The notes: a model not told the origin generated them from the letters alone. Counted from the first letter of the stretch, positions 43,820-52,366 are shown. The stretch is 64,000 bases of DNA from Eubacteriaceae bacterium (GCA_030156895.1 JASGLP010000001.1:1-64000), one strand, 5' to 3'. Numbers and translations: made by a program.

Positions 43820-44146
43820 TCAGAAAAAAACACTAATCAAAACCATATAAAGAAAAGTTCCCCCAGCAATCGAGAGTAGCATATTACGTTTGTAAACATG
43901 TAAAATGACCACAAAAGCCGCTGCAATCAACTCAGGAATGCCGTGGTTGCCAGCTAAAAGATTAATATCCTTCAGACAGTAAATAACCAGAAGACCAAGG
44001 GCGGCAGAAGGAAGGACTTTTCCCAGCGATTGAATAAAGACAGGGGTGGCTTTATTAGCCGGAAACAGAATAAAGGGCAAAAAACGGGTAGTCATGGTGC
44101 CTAAAACAACCATGATTATGGTGATAATCTGTTGGGTAGCAGTCAT
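43820..44146 (-). CDS. azlD: AzlD-family branched-chain amino acid export subunit
   Basis: A 108-aa protein with four hydrophobic helices ([40 protein letters not shown]) typical of AzlD. The gene overlaps azlC by 4 nt. Together they form the two-component exporter for branched-chain amino acids or analogues such as azaleucine. It is the second gene of the operon, read away from the XRE-cupin regulator. Confidence 0.92.
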   Translation of the reverse strand: MTATQQIITIIMVVLGTMTTRFLPFILFPANKATPVFIQSLGKVLPSAALGLLVIYCLKDINLLAGNHGIPELIAAAFVVILHVYKRNMLLSIAGGTFLYMVLISVFF

Positions 44147-44844
44147 TCTTTTAGACCTTCTTTCTGATGGGATAGGGGAATTAAAACAAGCAGGATGGCT
44201 ATCATTGCCGGAATGACAAAGCGATTGGAGCCGAAGAATAGCAGGGAAATCAGAGTCAGTCCCATACCAATTAGAGCGCTCTGATGATCATCCTCTTTAA
44301 GCCATTGTTCTAGAAAAATTACAATCAGCAGGGCAGTCATTACAAAGTCAAGTCCTTGAGGATAAAAAGGCAGCATGGACCCGAAAAGGGCACCGATGGT
44401 GGCGCCCGTTACCCAGTAAAGATGGTTTAAAAGGGTGATGAAAAAATAAAAGTCGCCGGCAGATACATCCGGAGGGACAGGAGTGCTGACGTTAATAGAA
44501 AAGGATTCATCACACATGCCAAAGATCAGATAGGGGCTGACCTTTCCGGCGGCCTGGTATTTATCCAGCATAGAAAGACCGTAAAAAAGATGACGGGCAT
44601 TGACCATCAGGGTCAGGAGAAAGGCACCGATGGGGTTAAAACCGGATAATAGCAGGTTGGCGGTGACAAATTCCATCGATCCGGCAAAGATAAAGAGACT
44701 CATCAAAATCGGAAAGATAGGCGAGAAGCCCAGAGAAGTCATATAAATGCCATAAGCGATGCCCAGAAATAAAAAGCCGGTCAGGATGGGCAAGGTATAG
44801 GGAAAAGCAGCCTTAAAGGCGCTTTTTTGCTTAACGTTGAACAT
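44143..44844 (-). CDS. azlC: AzlC-family branched-chain amino acid exporter subunit
   Basis: A 233-aa protein from ATG 44844 behind TGGAGGT. It has the AzlC pattern: [20 protein letters not shown], then [31 protein letters not shown] and [14 protein letters not shown]. It acts with AzlD at the membrane. It is divergent from the XRE-cupin gene across a region with two GTACTA-type dyads, so that regulator probably controls it. Confidence 0.93.
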   Translation of the reverse strand: MFNVKQKSAFKAAFPYTLPILTGFLFLGIAYGIYMTSLGFSPIFPILMSLFIFAGSMEFVTANLLLSGFNPIGAFLLTLMVNARHLFYGLSMLDKYQAAGKVSPYLIFGMCDESFSINVSTPVPPDVSAGDFYFFITLLNHLYWVTGATIGALFGSMLPFYPQGLDFVMTALLIVIFLEQWLKEDDHQSALIGMGLTLISLLFFGSNRFVIPAMIAILLVLIPLSHQKEGLKE

Positions 44845-44874
44845 GTAATTGACCTCCAATCAAAATGATGGTAT

Positions 44875-44931
44875 ATTGTACTAAAAGTACGCAATAAAAG
44901 AATTTAATATATTGTACTACTAGTATTATAT
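44875..44931. promoter_or_regulatory. Two-site operator between azlC and the XRE-cupin gene
   Basis: ATTGTACTAAAAGTACGCAAT (44875-44895) and ATTGTACTACTAGTATTATAT (44911-44931) share ATTGTACTA and a GTACT-N3-AGTAC/T dyad, with starts 36 bp apart. The placement suggests cooperative autoregulation and control of azlCD by the divergent regulator. Confidence 0.65.
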
Positions 44932-44951
44932 ATTGTCAAGCGGAGGAATGC

Positions 44952-45506
44952 GTGGATATTAACGATGTTGTCGGAAAAAATATAAAAAAAATTCGGGAAA
45001 GCAAAAAGCTGACGCTGGATGGGGCAGCACAGGAGACCGGTGTCTCGAGATCGATGCTGGCACAGATTGAAAAGGGAGATGTCAATCCTACTATTTCGGT
45101 TTTATGGAAAATTGCCAACGGTTATAAAACATCTTTTTCGTCTTTGTTAAAGCCTGAGGTAGAGGCGACTATGTTTATTCCCTGCGATGAGATAAACCCC
45201 CTGATTGAGGATGACGGGCGATTTATTAATTATCCGGTTTTTTTGTTTGAGGAAAAAAAGCTGTTTGAGACTTATCGAGTGGTGATGAAAAAAGGCGGCA
45301 GCCAGACCTCTTTAGCGCATTTGCAGGGAACAGAAGAATATGTGACCTGCTTTGAAGGTTTGATCGAGGTGGTTGTTGATGGTAAAAGTTTTGTCTTAAA
45401 ACGTGGCGACTCGATCAAATTTAGAGCCGATGTAGCACATTCTTACCGTAATATTGGTGAAGAAACCGCTGCGCTTAGTATGGTTATCTATTATGTTGAA
45501 AACTAG
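44952..45506 (+). CDS. XRE-family regulator with cupin domain
   Basis: A 184-aa protein starting with GTG 44952 after CGGAGGAATGC. Residues ~8-62 form a Cro/CI-type helix-turn-helix (IRESKKLTLDGAAQETGVSR, SMLAQIEKGDVNPTISVLWK); residues ~110-180 are a cupin_2 domain (GTEEYVTCFEGLIEVVVDGK, FRADVAHSYRNIGEE). This class commonly controls divergent amino-acid or amine transport genes, here azlCD. The ligand is unknown. Confidence 0.93.
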   Translation: MDINDVVGKNIKKIRESKKLTLDGAAQETGVSRSMLAQIEKGDVNPTISVLWKIANGYKTSFSSLLKPEVEATMFIPCDEINPLIEDDGRFINYPVFLFEEKKLFETYRVVMKKGGSQTSLAHLQGTEEYVTCFEGLIEVVVDGKSFVLKRGDSIKFRADVAHSYRNIGEETAALSMVIYYVEN

Positions 45507-45558
45507 TTATATAATTAAGGTTATTTGAAACATTTTTTTAAAAGTATTTTGTGGCTAT

Positions 45559-45596
45559 AAAAGACCTCTGGCAAACAGTTGCCAGAGGTCTTTTTC
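45559..45596. terminator. Bidirectional terminator
   Basis: AAAGACCTCTGGCAA pairs with TTGCCAGAGGTCTTT around a short ACAG-type loop. A and T runs on both sides serve the XRE gene and the convergent PII gene. Confidence 0.92.
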
Positions 45597-45935
45597 TTAC
45601 AGAGCGATGTCGCCGCTCTCGCCGGTGCGGATGCGGATGCATTCGTCGACGGGTTTGATAAAAATCTTGCCATCGCCCATTTCGCCAGTGCGAACCACAT
45701 CAATAATAAGTGAGCAGATGTCTTCAACCTGGTCGTCAGCAACGACGATTTTTATTTCAATTTTAGGCATCATGTTAATCATCACTGTTGTTCCCCGATT
45801 ATGGGCAATCCAGCCATGCTGATTGCCACAACCCAGAACCTGGCGGACGTTCATGCCATTTACATTGGCAGCGTGGAAAGCTTCTTTTAGAGGTTCCAGC
45901 TTTTCCGGTCGGATAATTGCTTCAATTTGTTTCAT
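45597..45935 (-). CDS. PII nitrogen-regulatory protein (GlnB/GlnK type)
   Basis: A 112-aa PII protein: MKQIEAIIRPEKLEPLKEAF, a T-loop region RQVLGCGNQHGWIAHNRGTT without the uridylylated tyrosine of enteric GlnB, and the C-terminal GDGKIFIKPVDECIRIRTGE signature. It lies 12 nt after the amt gene in the same operon, the usual pairing in which PII blocks the ammonium channel when nitrogen is ample. The atypical T-loop (HGWIAHNRG) resembles NifI/clostridial variants. Confidence 0.92.
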   Translation of the reverse strand: MKQIEAIIRPEKLEPLKEAFHAANVNGMNVRQVLGCGNQHGWIAHNRGTTVMINMMPKIEIKIVVADDQVEDICSLIIDVVRTGEMGDGKIFIKPVDECIRIRTGESGDIAL

Positions 45936-45947
45936 GGTTACCTTCCT

Positions 45948-46793
45948 TTACTGGTCAATCCCTGAAAATGCCGCATATGCCTGTTCGCTGTGTTCACCGA
46001 TATCCAGACCAACATCTTCGGATTCAGTGTCGACGCGAATTTCCATCGTTTTCTTTAACACAAACATAATCACTGACGTTACAACAACTGCATAAACGAT
46101 GGTGATAATGATCGCCAAAAGCTGGGCGGTCAAGAGTTTCGTGTCACCAAAAAAGAGACCGTCCCACTGAGCCAATGGGTTGATAGCGGTCTGGGCAAAA
46201 AGGTCAGTGGCAATGCCGTCCCAGATACCGCTTATACCGTGGCAACCAAAGGCGACCAGACCAGAGACCCCAGAGCTGGTATGGATAACGTTTCCACCGG
46301 CAAAATCGACAGCGCCGAGGTTCAAATTCAGACCACTTTCACCCCAGACCATGTGTGCCAGCGGAAAATAGACTAGTGTCAGCCAGGTCGCGACAAAGAT
46401 AAACATGGCTTTAAAGCGCATTCGACCAGATAAAGCACCGACCAGGATGGCAGGTGTGATGATACAGAACATCAGCTGAAAAATCGCAAACATGGCACCC
46501 GGGATACCTTGAGCATAGTCGCCTGCTTCGGTGGCATTGATTCCCTTAAAAAGGGCATGGGAAAAATCACCAATGAAGCCAAGGTCTCCGGCATCGGGGG
46601 CGAAAGCCACAGAAAAGCCGAATAAAAACCAGAGAATGGTGGCCAGTCCGCAACAGAAAACCACCGACATTAATGTGTTAATGACATTTTTTCGCCATAC
46701 CATACCGCCGTAGAAAAGGGCAAGGCCGGGCGTCATAAAGAATACAAGCATGGCACAGATCATCATAAAGGCCATATCACCAGAATTGAGCAT
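45948..46793 (-). CDS. amt: Amt ammonium transporter with in-frame loss of a central block
   Basis: A 281-aa protein from ATG 46793 (AGGAGGTAACA box). The N-terminal half is a normal Amt (FFMTPGLALFYGGMV; MFAIFQLMFCIITPAILVGA; GAVDFAGGNVIHTSSGVSGL), but GLV is joined directly to AFGCHGISGIWDGIATDLF, which in typical ~400-aa Amt proteins lies about 120 residues later. The frame is open across the junction (~46250-46262). Both pore histidines (VIH and GCHG) are kept while about four helices between them are absent, an even number that would keep the C-terminus cytoplasmic. It may be non-conducting. Confidence 0.88.
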   Translation of the reverse strand: MLNSGDMAFMMICAMLVFFMTPGLALFYGGMVWRKNVINTLMSVVFCCGLATILWFLFGFSVAFAPDAGDLGFIGDFSHALFKGINATEAGDYAQGIPGAMFAIFQLMFCIITPAILVGALSGRMRFKAMFIFVATWLTLVYFPLAHMVWGESGLNLNLGAVDFAGGNVIHTSSGVSGLVAFGCHGISGIWDGIATDLFAQTAINPLAQWDGLFFGDTKLLTAQLLAIIITIVYAVVVTSVIMFVLKKTMEIRVDTESEDVGLDIGEHSEQAYAAFSGIDQ

Positions 46794-46929
46794 TGTTACC
46801 TCCTGAAATACCGTAATGATATATTTCAGATCACTATAAGTGTGATTGAGTGTCAACCTTTTTAAAACTGACAGTATTCAGCCGCTACTCTTAACCCCAT
46901 TGTTAAGTTGGTTTTTATTTTACCCGCAT

Positions 46930-47056
46930 AAAAAAGACGATAACAGTAACAGCTATCGTCAAGAACCAATCCAAAAATGGACAGTTCGTGATGATAGCAG
47001 TGATTGTTATCGCCTTTGATAAAGTATTAAAATAACGGAACCGCCTGTGGGCGGTT
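46930..47056 (-). promoter_or_regulatory. Candidate attenuator leader of the amt-PII operon
   Basis: On the minus strand a hairpin with arms GACGATA/TATCGTC (46936-46960) runs into T6 (46930-46935), an intrinsic terminator ~137 nt before amt. Just upstream, bases 46990-47014 are complementary to this hairpin at roughly 20 of 25 positions, so a competing antiterminator-like pairing is possible. A further hairpin, AACCGCC/GGCGGTT (47039-47056), precedes it. The rest of the gap to 47230 shows nothing else. Confidence 0.55.
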
Positions 47057-47230
47057 AAAAACCCTTCGCTAAATGTGCAAGGTTGAAAGTTTATTATTAA
47101 GAAACAATTATATCAGCATAAGCTGAAAGCGTCAATAAAAAAGTGGTGAAATTTGTCAGAGTTAAGCAATTTTCTTCTTGTTAGCGGAAGATTTAAAACA
47201 AATCCAATTTTCAGGAAAGGGAAATGAAAA

Positions 47231-47596
47231 TTACTTGCTGGCTTGCATCACACAGCTTGAATTTTCATCAACCGTAATGGTATCAGCCATATACTCTTTG
47301 CCCCACTCGCACATGGCATCAAGAATGGGATAAAGGCTCTGGCCAAACTCTGTCAGAGCATATTCGGTTTTAGGTGGAACAACCGGATAAACGGTGCGTG
47401 TAATCAGACCGTCTCGCTCCAGTTCCCGCAGTTGCTGGGTTAACATTTTGGGGGTGGCCTGGCCGACGATTTTTTGCAGCTCATTAAAGCGCAGGACTTT
47501 ACCAACCAGATTCCAGAGTATTTTCGTTTTATATTTACCACCAATCAGACTAATGGTGGCATCAATGGGGCAACAGAAATGTTTTTTAGGTTCCAT
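47231..47596 (-). CDS. HxlR-family transcriptional regulator
   Basis: A 121-aa winged-helix protein with the HxlR signature CPIDATISLIGGKYKTKILW, then LRFNELQKIVGQATPKMLTQ and LRELERDGLITRTVYP. Family members often sense thiols or aldehydes and control redox genes. It is divergent from a flavin reductase and a nitroreductase, which are its likely targets. Copy 1 of the structured repeat lies in the shared intergenic region. Confidence 0.93.
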   Translation of the reverse strand: MEPKKHFCCPIDATISLIGGKYKTKILWNLVGKVLRFNELQKIVGQATPKMLTQQLRELERDGLITRTVYPVVPPKTEYALTEFGQSLYPILDAMCEWGKEYMADTITVDENSSCVMQASK

Positions 47597-47638
47597 GGGA
47601 TTCTCCTTAGATTAAGTTCAATATCTTAAAAGTTTATT

Positions 47639-47769
47639 GCACCGACAATTGGCTTTTAAGCTGTCTGCCTCGGGGCGAACAGTTGCTGGGAAATGGATTT
47701 AATTAGCACTTTCAAATTGGGCAACTGTACGAATCCGCGTGCAGACAGCGAAATCCAATTGGTCGGTGC
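47639..47769 (+). repeat. Structured intergenic repeat, copy 1
   Basis: A 131-bp element bounded by GCACCGACAATTGG and CCAATTGGTCGGTGC. Inside are helix P2 (GTCTGC/GCAGAC) and P3 (ACAGTTGC/GCAACTGT), with conserved loop sequence CTCGGGGCGA and ACGAATCCGC. P2 differs from copies 2-4 but stays paired. This copy sits between divergent promoters and has no flanking terminator duplication. Confidence 0.9.
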
Positions 47770-47912
47770 CGCGCTTATTTTCAAAAAGATGATACTTACT
47801 ATCATTTTGGGTAGTAAGTGATAAAAAAGTGCATTCTTGTATTTAAGAAAATTATTGGTAAAATGATATCATAAGAAAAAAAGAAATTCAAGCTAAAACA
47901 AAGGAGGGTAAT

Positions 47913-48422
47913 ATGAGTAAATTTAAAAATATTAGTCCGGATCAATTTGATTTCAGTCCCTTTCGGCTGATCGGCAAGGAATGGATGCTGATTACGGCCG
48001 AAAGTCAAGGCAAGGTCAACAGCATGACCGCATCCTGGGGCGGATTGGGTGTAATGTGGGGCAAAAATGTAGCCTATGTAGTCATCCGAAAGAGCCGTTT
48101 TACAAAAGAACTGGTTGACGCGGCAGAGGGCTTTTCGTTGACCTTTTTCGATCATCAGAAATATCAGAAAATGTTAGGCTATATGGGCAGTGTTTCCGGC
48201 CGCGATGAAGACAAAGTTGAAACATCCGGATTAACGGTAGAACATCAAAACGGCGTCCCATATTTTGCCGAGGCCAAGACGGTATTGCTTTGTAAAAAAC
48301 TTTGCCGACAATATATTTCGCCGGAAAGTTTTATTGATGATTCGATTGATGGACAGTGGTATGGCGACTCGGATTATCATGATCTGTATATTGTTGAAGT
48401 AGAAGAAATTCTACAGGCTTAA
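47913..48422 (+). CDS. Flavin reductase-like FMN-binding protein
   Basis: A 169-aa split-barrel protein: SPFRLIGKEWMLITAESQGK, SMTASWGGLGVMWGKNVAYV and VIRKSRFTKELVDAAEGFSL match the flavin reductase-like domain that binds FMN. It probably reduces flavin or handles electron transfer to an unidentified acceptor. It starts behind AAGGAGGG and precedes a nitroreductase gene. HxlR lies upstream on the other strand. Confidence 0.88.
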   Translation: MSKFKNISPDQFDFSPFRLIGKEWMLITAESQGKVNSMTASWGGLGVMWGKNVAYVVIRKSRFTKELVDAAEGFSLTFFDHQKYQKMLGYMGSVSGRDEDKVETSGLTVEHQNGVPYFAEAKTVLLCKKLCRQYISPESFIDDSIDGQWYGDSDYHDLYIVEVEEILQA

Positions 48423-48487
48423 TCAATTAGGACGGCAAGCAATGTCGTGAAAAATGAGTTAGAAACTCAATATTATGGAGGAAAAAA

Positions 48488-48982
48488 ATGAACGCAATTT
48501 TTAATCGAACCAGTGTCAGAAAGTATCAGAACAAAGAAGTGGAAGCAGAAAAAATCGAGCTGCTGTTAAAAGCGGCAATGGCGGCACCGTCAGCCGGTAA
48601 TCAGCAGCCTTGGGAATTCTACGTGGTGAAAGACAAAGAAACCTTAAAAGCCCTGGCTGATGCCAGCCCATACGGCGGCTGTATTGCTGGTGCGCCAATG
48701 GCTATTGTACCAGTTTACAGAACTGAACTTATGATGCCGGAGTTTGCTCATATTGATATGAGCGCGGCGACCCAGAATATTCTGCTGGAAGTGGTTGAAC
48801 AGGGCCTGGGGGCGGTCTGGATTGGCATCGCCCCACTAAAAGATCGCATGGACAAAGTCGCTGAAATTTTATCAGTACCGGACAGTCTGGTGCCCTATGC
48901 AGTGATTCCAATTGGCTATCCGGTAGCTCAAGCTAACCCCCATGATCGATATGACGAAAGCCGGGTTCACTACGAAAAATAG
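48488..48982 (+). CDS. Nitroreductase-family FMN oxidoreductase
   Basis: A 164-aa protein, short for the family, with FNRTSVRKYQNKEVEAEKIE (FMN contact Arg), AAMAAPSAGNQQPWEFYVVK and GLGAVWIGIAPLKDRMDKVA. Such enzymes use NAD(P)H and FMN to reduce nitro, quinone or other acceptors. It is 65 nt after the flavin reductase gene, probably in the same transcript, which ends at the terminator downstream of repeat copy 2. Confidence 0.92.
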   Translation: MNAIFNRTSVRKYQNKEVEAEKIELLLKAAMAAPSAGNQQPWEFYVVKDKETLKALADASPYGGCIAGAPMAIVPVYRTELMMPEFAHIDMSAATQNILLEVVEQGLGAVWIGIAPLKDRMDKVAEILSVPDSLVPYAVIPIGYPVAQANPHDRYDESRVHYEK

Positions 48983-48998
48983 ATAAAGACTTAGAAAA

Positions 48999-49226
48999 GC
49001 GCCTGTAAATCGGGGGTCAGACTGAAGACAAAGTTAATATTGAATACCTGAGCACCGACAATTGGCTTTTCAGTTGTCCGCCTCGGGGCGAACAGTTGCT
49101 GGAAATCATCTATAATTAGCGATTTCAAATTGGGCAACTGTACGAATCCGCGCGCGGACTACGAAATCCAATTGGTCGGTGCGGGTTTGTCTACACACTA
49201 GCGCCTGTAAATCAGGCGTTTTTTTG
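48999..49226 (+). terminator. Duplicated terminator hairpin flanking repeat copy 2
   Basis: GCGCCTGTAAATC occurs at 48999-49011 and again at 49201-49213, 202 bp apart. The downstream copy completes a GCGCCTG/CAGGCG terminator with T7 (49201-49226), while the upstream copy continues GGGGGTCAG and has lost its T run. Repeat copy 2 lies between them. Confidence 0.75.
49052..49182 (+). repeat. Structured intergenic repeat, copy 2
   Basis: 131 bp with the same outer stem as copy 1, P2 as GTCCGC/GCGGAC, invariant P3 ACAGTTGC/GCAACTGT and an apical stem GAAATC/GATTTC. An extra outer pairing, AGACAAA (from 49026) with TTTGTCT (to 49192), extends the fold in this copy. Confidence 0.92.
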
Positions 49227-49274
49227 TTGAAAAATTTAAAATCGGGTATATATCTCGCAAAAGGGGGGAGCGCA

Positions 49275-50189
49275 ATGATCAAAGTAAATCATGCCACATT
49301 AACTTATCGTTCGGGCAAAGGGGTTTTCGATCTGGATTTTAAAATTGGTCAGGGGCAAGTCATGGGCTACTTAGGACCCAATGGCGCCGGAAAAACAACC
49401 ACCATCCGTCAGCTGACCGGTTTTATGAAATCTGATAGTGGCTCTTGTTCGATTAATGGCCTGGACTGTTTTCACAAGGCACCGGCCATCAATCAGATGA
49501 TGGGTTACATTCCGGGTGAGATTGCCTTTCTGGAGGGGATGCAGGGGGAGGAATATCTTAAATATATTCGTCAGGTCAGGGGACTCAGAAACGACCATCT
49601 GCAGAAAAAACTAATTGATATGTTTGAGTTTTCACCCAAAGGCAGTATTCGCAAGTTTTCCAAGGGGATGAAACAGAAGCTGGGAATCGTTGCAGCCTTT
49701 ATGCATGATCCTGATGTCTTGCTTCTTGATGAACCCACCAGTGGCCTGGATCCTCTGATGCAAAATCGTTTTATTGACCTGATTCTGGAAGAAAAGAAAC
49801 GGGGCAAAACCATTCTTTTATCCAGTCATATGTTTGAAGAGGTGGAGCGAACTTGCGACCGGGTGATTATCATTAAAGATGGCCGAATTGTCGCCAAGTC
49901 GGATATCAAGAGCTTAAAAAGCGCCCAGCGAAAGGTCTACCGCCTGAAAGTCAAAAATCCTCTGGTAGCGATGCAGAGTCTGCAGGCGCATGGCTTTGAG
50001 GTCAAACATCTGGAACAGGTGATTGATGTGACGATCCCGGGGGATCAGATTGGGGCTTTTGTCGCTGTTTTACCACAGCTTGAAGTAACTGACCTGGATG
50101 TCAAATCATTAAGCTTAGAAGAAATTTTTTTGCATTTTTACCAAAAGGAGGATGATGATGAAAAAGCCATTGAGTCTGACCCTGTTTAA
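49275..50189 (+). CDS. ABC transporter ATP-binding protein
   Basis: A 304-aa ATPase from ATG 49275 behind GGGGGGAGCGCA. Walker A GPNGAGKTTT, Q-loop region, signature RKFSKGMKQKLGIV, Walker B VLLLDEPTSGLDP and the switch His in LLSSHMFEE are all present. The ~80-residue C-terminal extension is that of drug/peptide or Na+ exporters of the CcmA/NatA type. It overlaps the permease gene by ~32 nt, so they act together. Confidence 0.94.
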   Translation: MIKVNHATLTYRSGKGVFDLDFKIGQGQVMGYLGPNGAGKTTTIRQLTGFMKSDSGSCSINGLDCFHKAPAINQMMGYIPGEIAFLEGMQGEEYLKYIRQVRGLRNDHLQKKLIDMFEFSPKGSIRKFSKGMKQKLGIVAAFMHDPDVLLLDEPTSGLDPLMQNRFIDLILEEKKRGKTILLSSHMFEEVERTCDRVIIIKDGRIVAKSDIKSLKSAQRKVYRLKVKNPLVAMQSLQAHGFEVKHLEQVIDVTIPGDQIGAFVAVLPQLEVTDLDVKSLSLEEIFLHFYQKEDDDEKAIESDPV

Positions 50190-50967
50190 ATTGACTCTCA
50201 AGAAAAACTGGAAGCTGTTTGTGATTTTTTTTGGCGTCCTGACCATGTATTCGTCGGTTATGATTTCCATGTATGATCCAGAAAATATGCAGGCCATTAC
50301 GGCTATGACGGAGATGTTTCCGCCAAAACTGATGGAAGCCATGAACTTTTCATCCGGTTTTTCTGATCTTACCGGTTATTTGGCCAGCTGGCTCTACGGA
50401 CTTTTAATGATTGGCTTTCCCCTTGTTTACAGTATCATTCTGGGCAACGGGCTGGTGGCCAGAGAGGTGGATTCAGGTTCGATCGTCTGTCTTTTAACCA
50501 CGCCGGACTCCCGGGTCACCATTATTTTAACCAAAGCTTTGTATGCGGTTTTATCAATGGTTGTCCTGATGGCCAGTATTTGTATTTTGAATATGGTCAT
50601 CAGTCAGGCCGTTTTTCCGGAATATTTTGATTCGGATGCTTTTCTTCAGCTCAATGTGACAGTGGGCTTGGCCAATATTCTGGCGCTTTCAATTTCCTTC
50701 TTCTGCTCTAGTCTCTTTAACACCACAAGATACTCCCTGGCTTTTGGTGCGGGAATCCCAGTTATGTTCATTCTTTTTAACATGCTGGGTGGAGCGTCAG
50801 ACCAGGCTGAGATTTTAAAAAAGATATCAATATACGGCTGGTATGATCCTCTGGAGATTGTTAGTGGTGCCGAAACAGCTCAGATTAATCTGATTTACAT
50901 CGGTCTGATTGCTGCTTTGTTGATTGCGTCAGTGCTGATTTTTAAGAATAAGAGGCTGCCGGTTTGA
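50158..50967 (+). CDS. ABC-2-type permease
   Basis: About 269 aa from ATG 50158, 7 nt after AAGGAG (the ATGs at 50152 and 50155 are also in frame). Six hydrophobic segments and an N-terminal cytoplasmic helix (LTLFKLTLKKNWKLFVIFFG) match ABC-2 exporters; VAREVDSGSIVCLLTTP is the conserved loop. It pairs with the ATPase encoded upstream. The substrate is unknown, possibly a lipid, antibiotic or peptide. Confidence 0.9.
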   Translation: MKKPLSLTLFKLTLKKNWKLFVIFFGVLTMYSSVMISMYDPENMQAITAMTEMFPPKLMEAMNFSSGFSDLTGYLASWLYGLLMIGFPLVYSIILGNGLVAREVDSGSIVCLLTTPDSRVTIILTKALYAVLSMVVLMASICILNMVISQAVFPEYFDSDAFLQLNVTVGLANILALSISFFCSSLFNTTRYSLAFGAGIPVMFILFNMLGGASDQAEILKKISIYGWYDPLEIVSGAETAQINLIYIGLIAALLIASVLIFKNKRLPV

Positions 50968-51003
50968 GCAAAATTGTGAATTGTTCATGTGCAAAATATT
51001 AAA

Positions 51004-51037
51004 AAAGCTGTTACGACACAAAAATCGTAGCAGCTTT
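51004..51037. terminator. Bidirectional terminator
   Basis: AAAGCTGTTACGA pairs with TCGTAGCAGCTTT around an A-rich loop, between the ABC permease gene and the convergent hydrogenase-maturation operon. Confidence 0.85.
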
Positions 51038-51043
51038 AATATA

Positions 51044-52366
51044 TTATTTGCTTTCATTCTCCAGTGCATTTCTGACCGCCTCTGGCTGACCATCATTTTC
51101 TTCAATAATCCGGCTGACCTTGTCGTAACCCAGGCTTTGGGTGTAGCCGGTGGCAAAAGCATAAGACCGGTTCAGCCATTTAAGACACTGGTCACGGTCG
51201 GCCTCAATCAGATCGATGCATTTTTCGCGAAAAATACTAACAGATCGCGTCAGCAGTGACAGGCTTTGCAGCAAAGAATCGGCAATCAGTGGCAGAAAGG
51301 CATTTAGCTCAAATTCGCCGTGAGCGGCAGCCAAAGTGATGGCTGTATCGTTGGCGATGGCCTTCATGGCAACCTGCATAACCATCTCGGGAATGACCGG
51401 ATTAACCTTACCCGGCATAATAGTGCTGCCGGTCTGCAGGGCTGATAGCTTAATCTCACCGAATCCGCCATAAGGGCCGGAATTCATCAGTCGCAGGTCA
51501 TTGGCGATTTTCATCAGATTGACTGCCAGGGCCTTTAAAAGGCCGGAAACCTCAACAAAGACATCATTATTTTGGGTGATATCCATGGGATATTCAGCTG
51601 CAGCCAGGCCGATGCCGGTTATTTCACGCAATTCTTCGATTACGCCAAAGCGGTATTTGCGTTCAGCATTGTTGGCAAGGCCAACCGCTGTGCCGCCAAG
51701 ATTAACCTGTCGCAGCCGTTCTTCAACCTTGTAGAGGCGCCAACGATCGCGGGCGATGGCCTGGGCAAAAGCCCCGAACTCTGAACCTAAAGTGATGGGC
51801 ACGGCATCCATCAGCTCAGTCCGCCCCAGTTTTTTGATGTCGTCAAAGGCATTTTCTTTTTTTTGCAGGGATTCCTGCAGTTTTGCGCAAGCCTCACTCA
51901 GATCACGCAGCTTTTCAATGGCGGCAATGCGCAGAGCCGTTGGATAAACATCATTTGTAGACTGGCCGCGGTTGACATCATCAAGCGGATGGATAATTTC
52001 ATAAGCACCACAGGGCTTGCCAAGGTTTTTAAGTGCCAGATTGGCTAGCACCTCATTGACATTCATATTGGTTGATGTACCGGCACCACCCTGGAGGGCA
52101 TCAGTTAGAAAGGCATCACTAACCTGATTGGCCAGAACCTGATTACAAGCTTTTTCAATCGCCTGATAGATTTCGGATCTGTCTGTGTCAAGCTTTACAA
52201 AGGTACGAGCCGCTGCTTTTTTAACCTTAATGATGGCACAAATCAGTTGCCAGTCGGTTTTTTTGTAATCAAGGTCAAAGTTTTCCTGAGCCCGCAGACT
52301 CTGCAGGCCATAAAGGGCGTCTTCCGGCAGGAGACGCTCCCCTAGCTTGTCTTTTTCGGTGCGCAT
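51044..52366 (-). CDS. aspA: Aspartate ammonia-lyase/fumarase-superfamily enzyme in the hyd operon
   Basis: A 440-aa protein of the aspartase/fumarase C superfamily: LQGGAGTSTNMNVNEVLANL, HPLDDVNRGQSTNDVYPTAL and the signature loop GSTIMPGKVNPVIPEMVMQV. It would release ammonia from aspartate (giving fumarate), although substrate choice is not certain from sequence. It is the last gene of the operon with hydE-hydG-hydF, 2 nt from hydF. AspA-like genes recur beside hydrogenase maturases, suggesting it supplies ammonia for the bridging amine of the H-cluster; this is inference. Confidence 0.88.
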   Translation of the reverse strand: MRTEKDKLGERLLPEDALYGLQSLRAQENFDLDYKKTDWQLICAIIKVKKAAARTFVKLDTDRSEIYQAIEKACNQVLANQVSDAFLTDALQGGAGTSTNMNVNEVLANLALKNLGKPCGAYEIIHPLDDVNRGQSTNDVYPTALRIAAIEKLRDLSEACAKLQESLQKKENAFDDIKKLGRTELMDAVPITLGSEFGAFAQAIARDRWRLYKVEERLRQVNLGGTAVGLANNAERKYRFGVIEELREITGIGLAAAEYPMDITQNNDVFVEVSGLLKALAVNLMKIANDLRLMNSGPYGGFGEIKLSALQTGSTIMPGKVNPVIPEMVMQVAMKAIANDTAITLAAAHGEFELNAFLPLIADSLLQSLSLLTRSVSIFREKCIDLIEADRDQCLKWLNRSYAFATGYTQSLGYDKVSRIIEENDGQPEAVRNALENESK

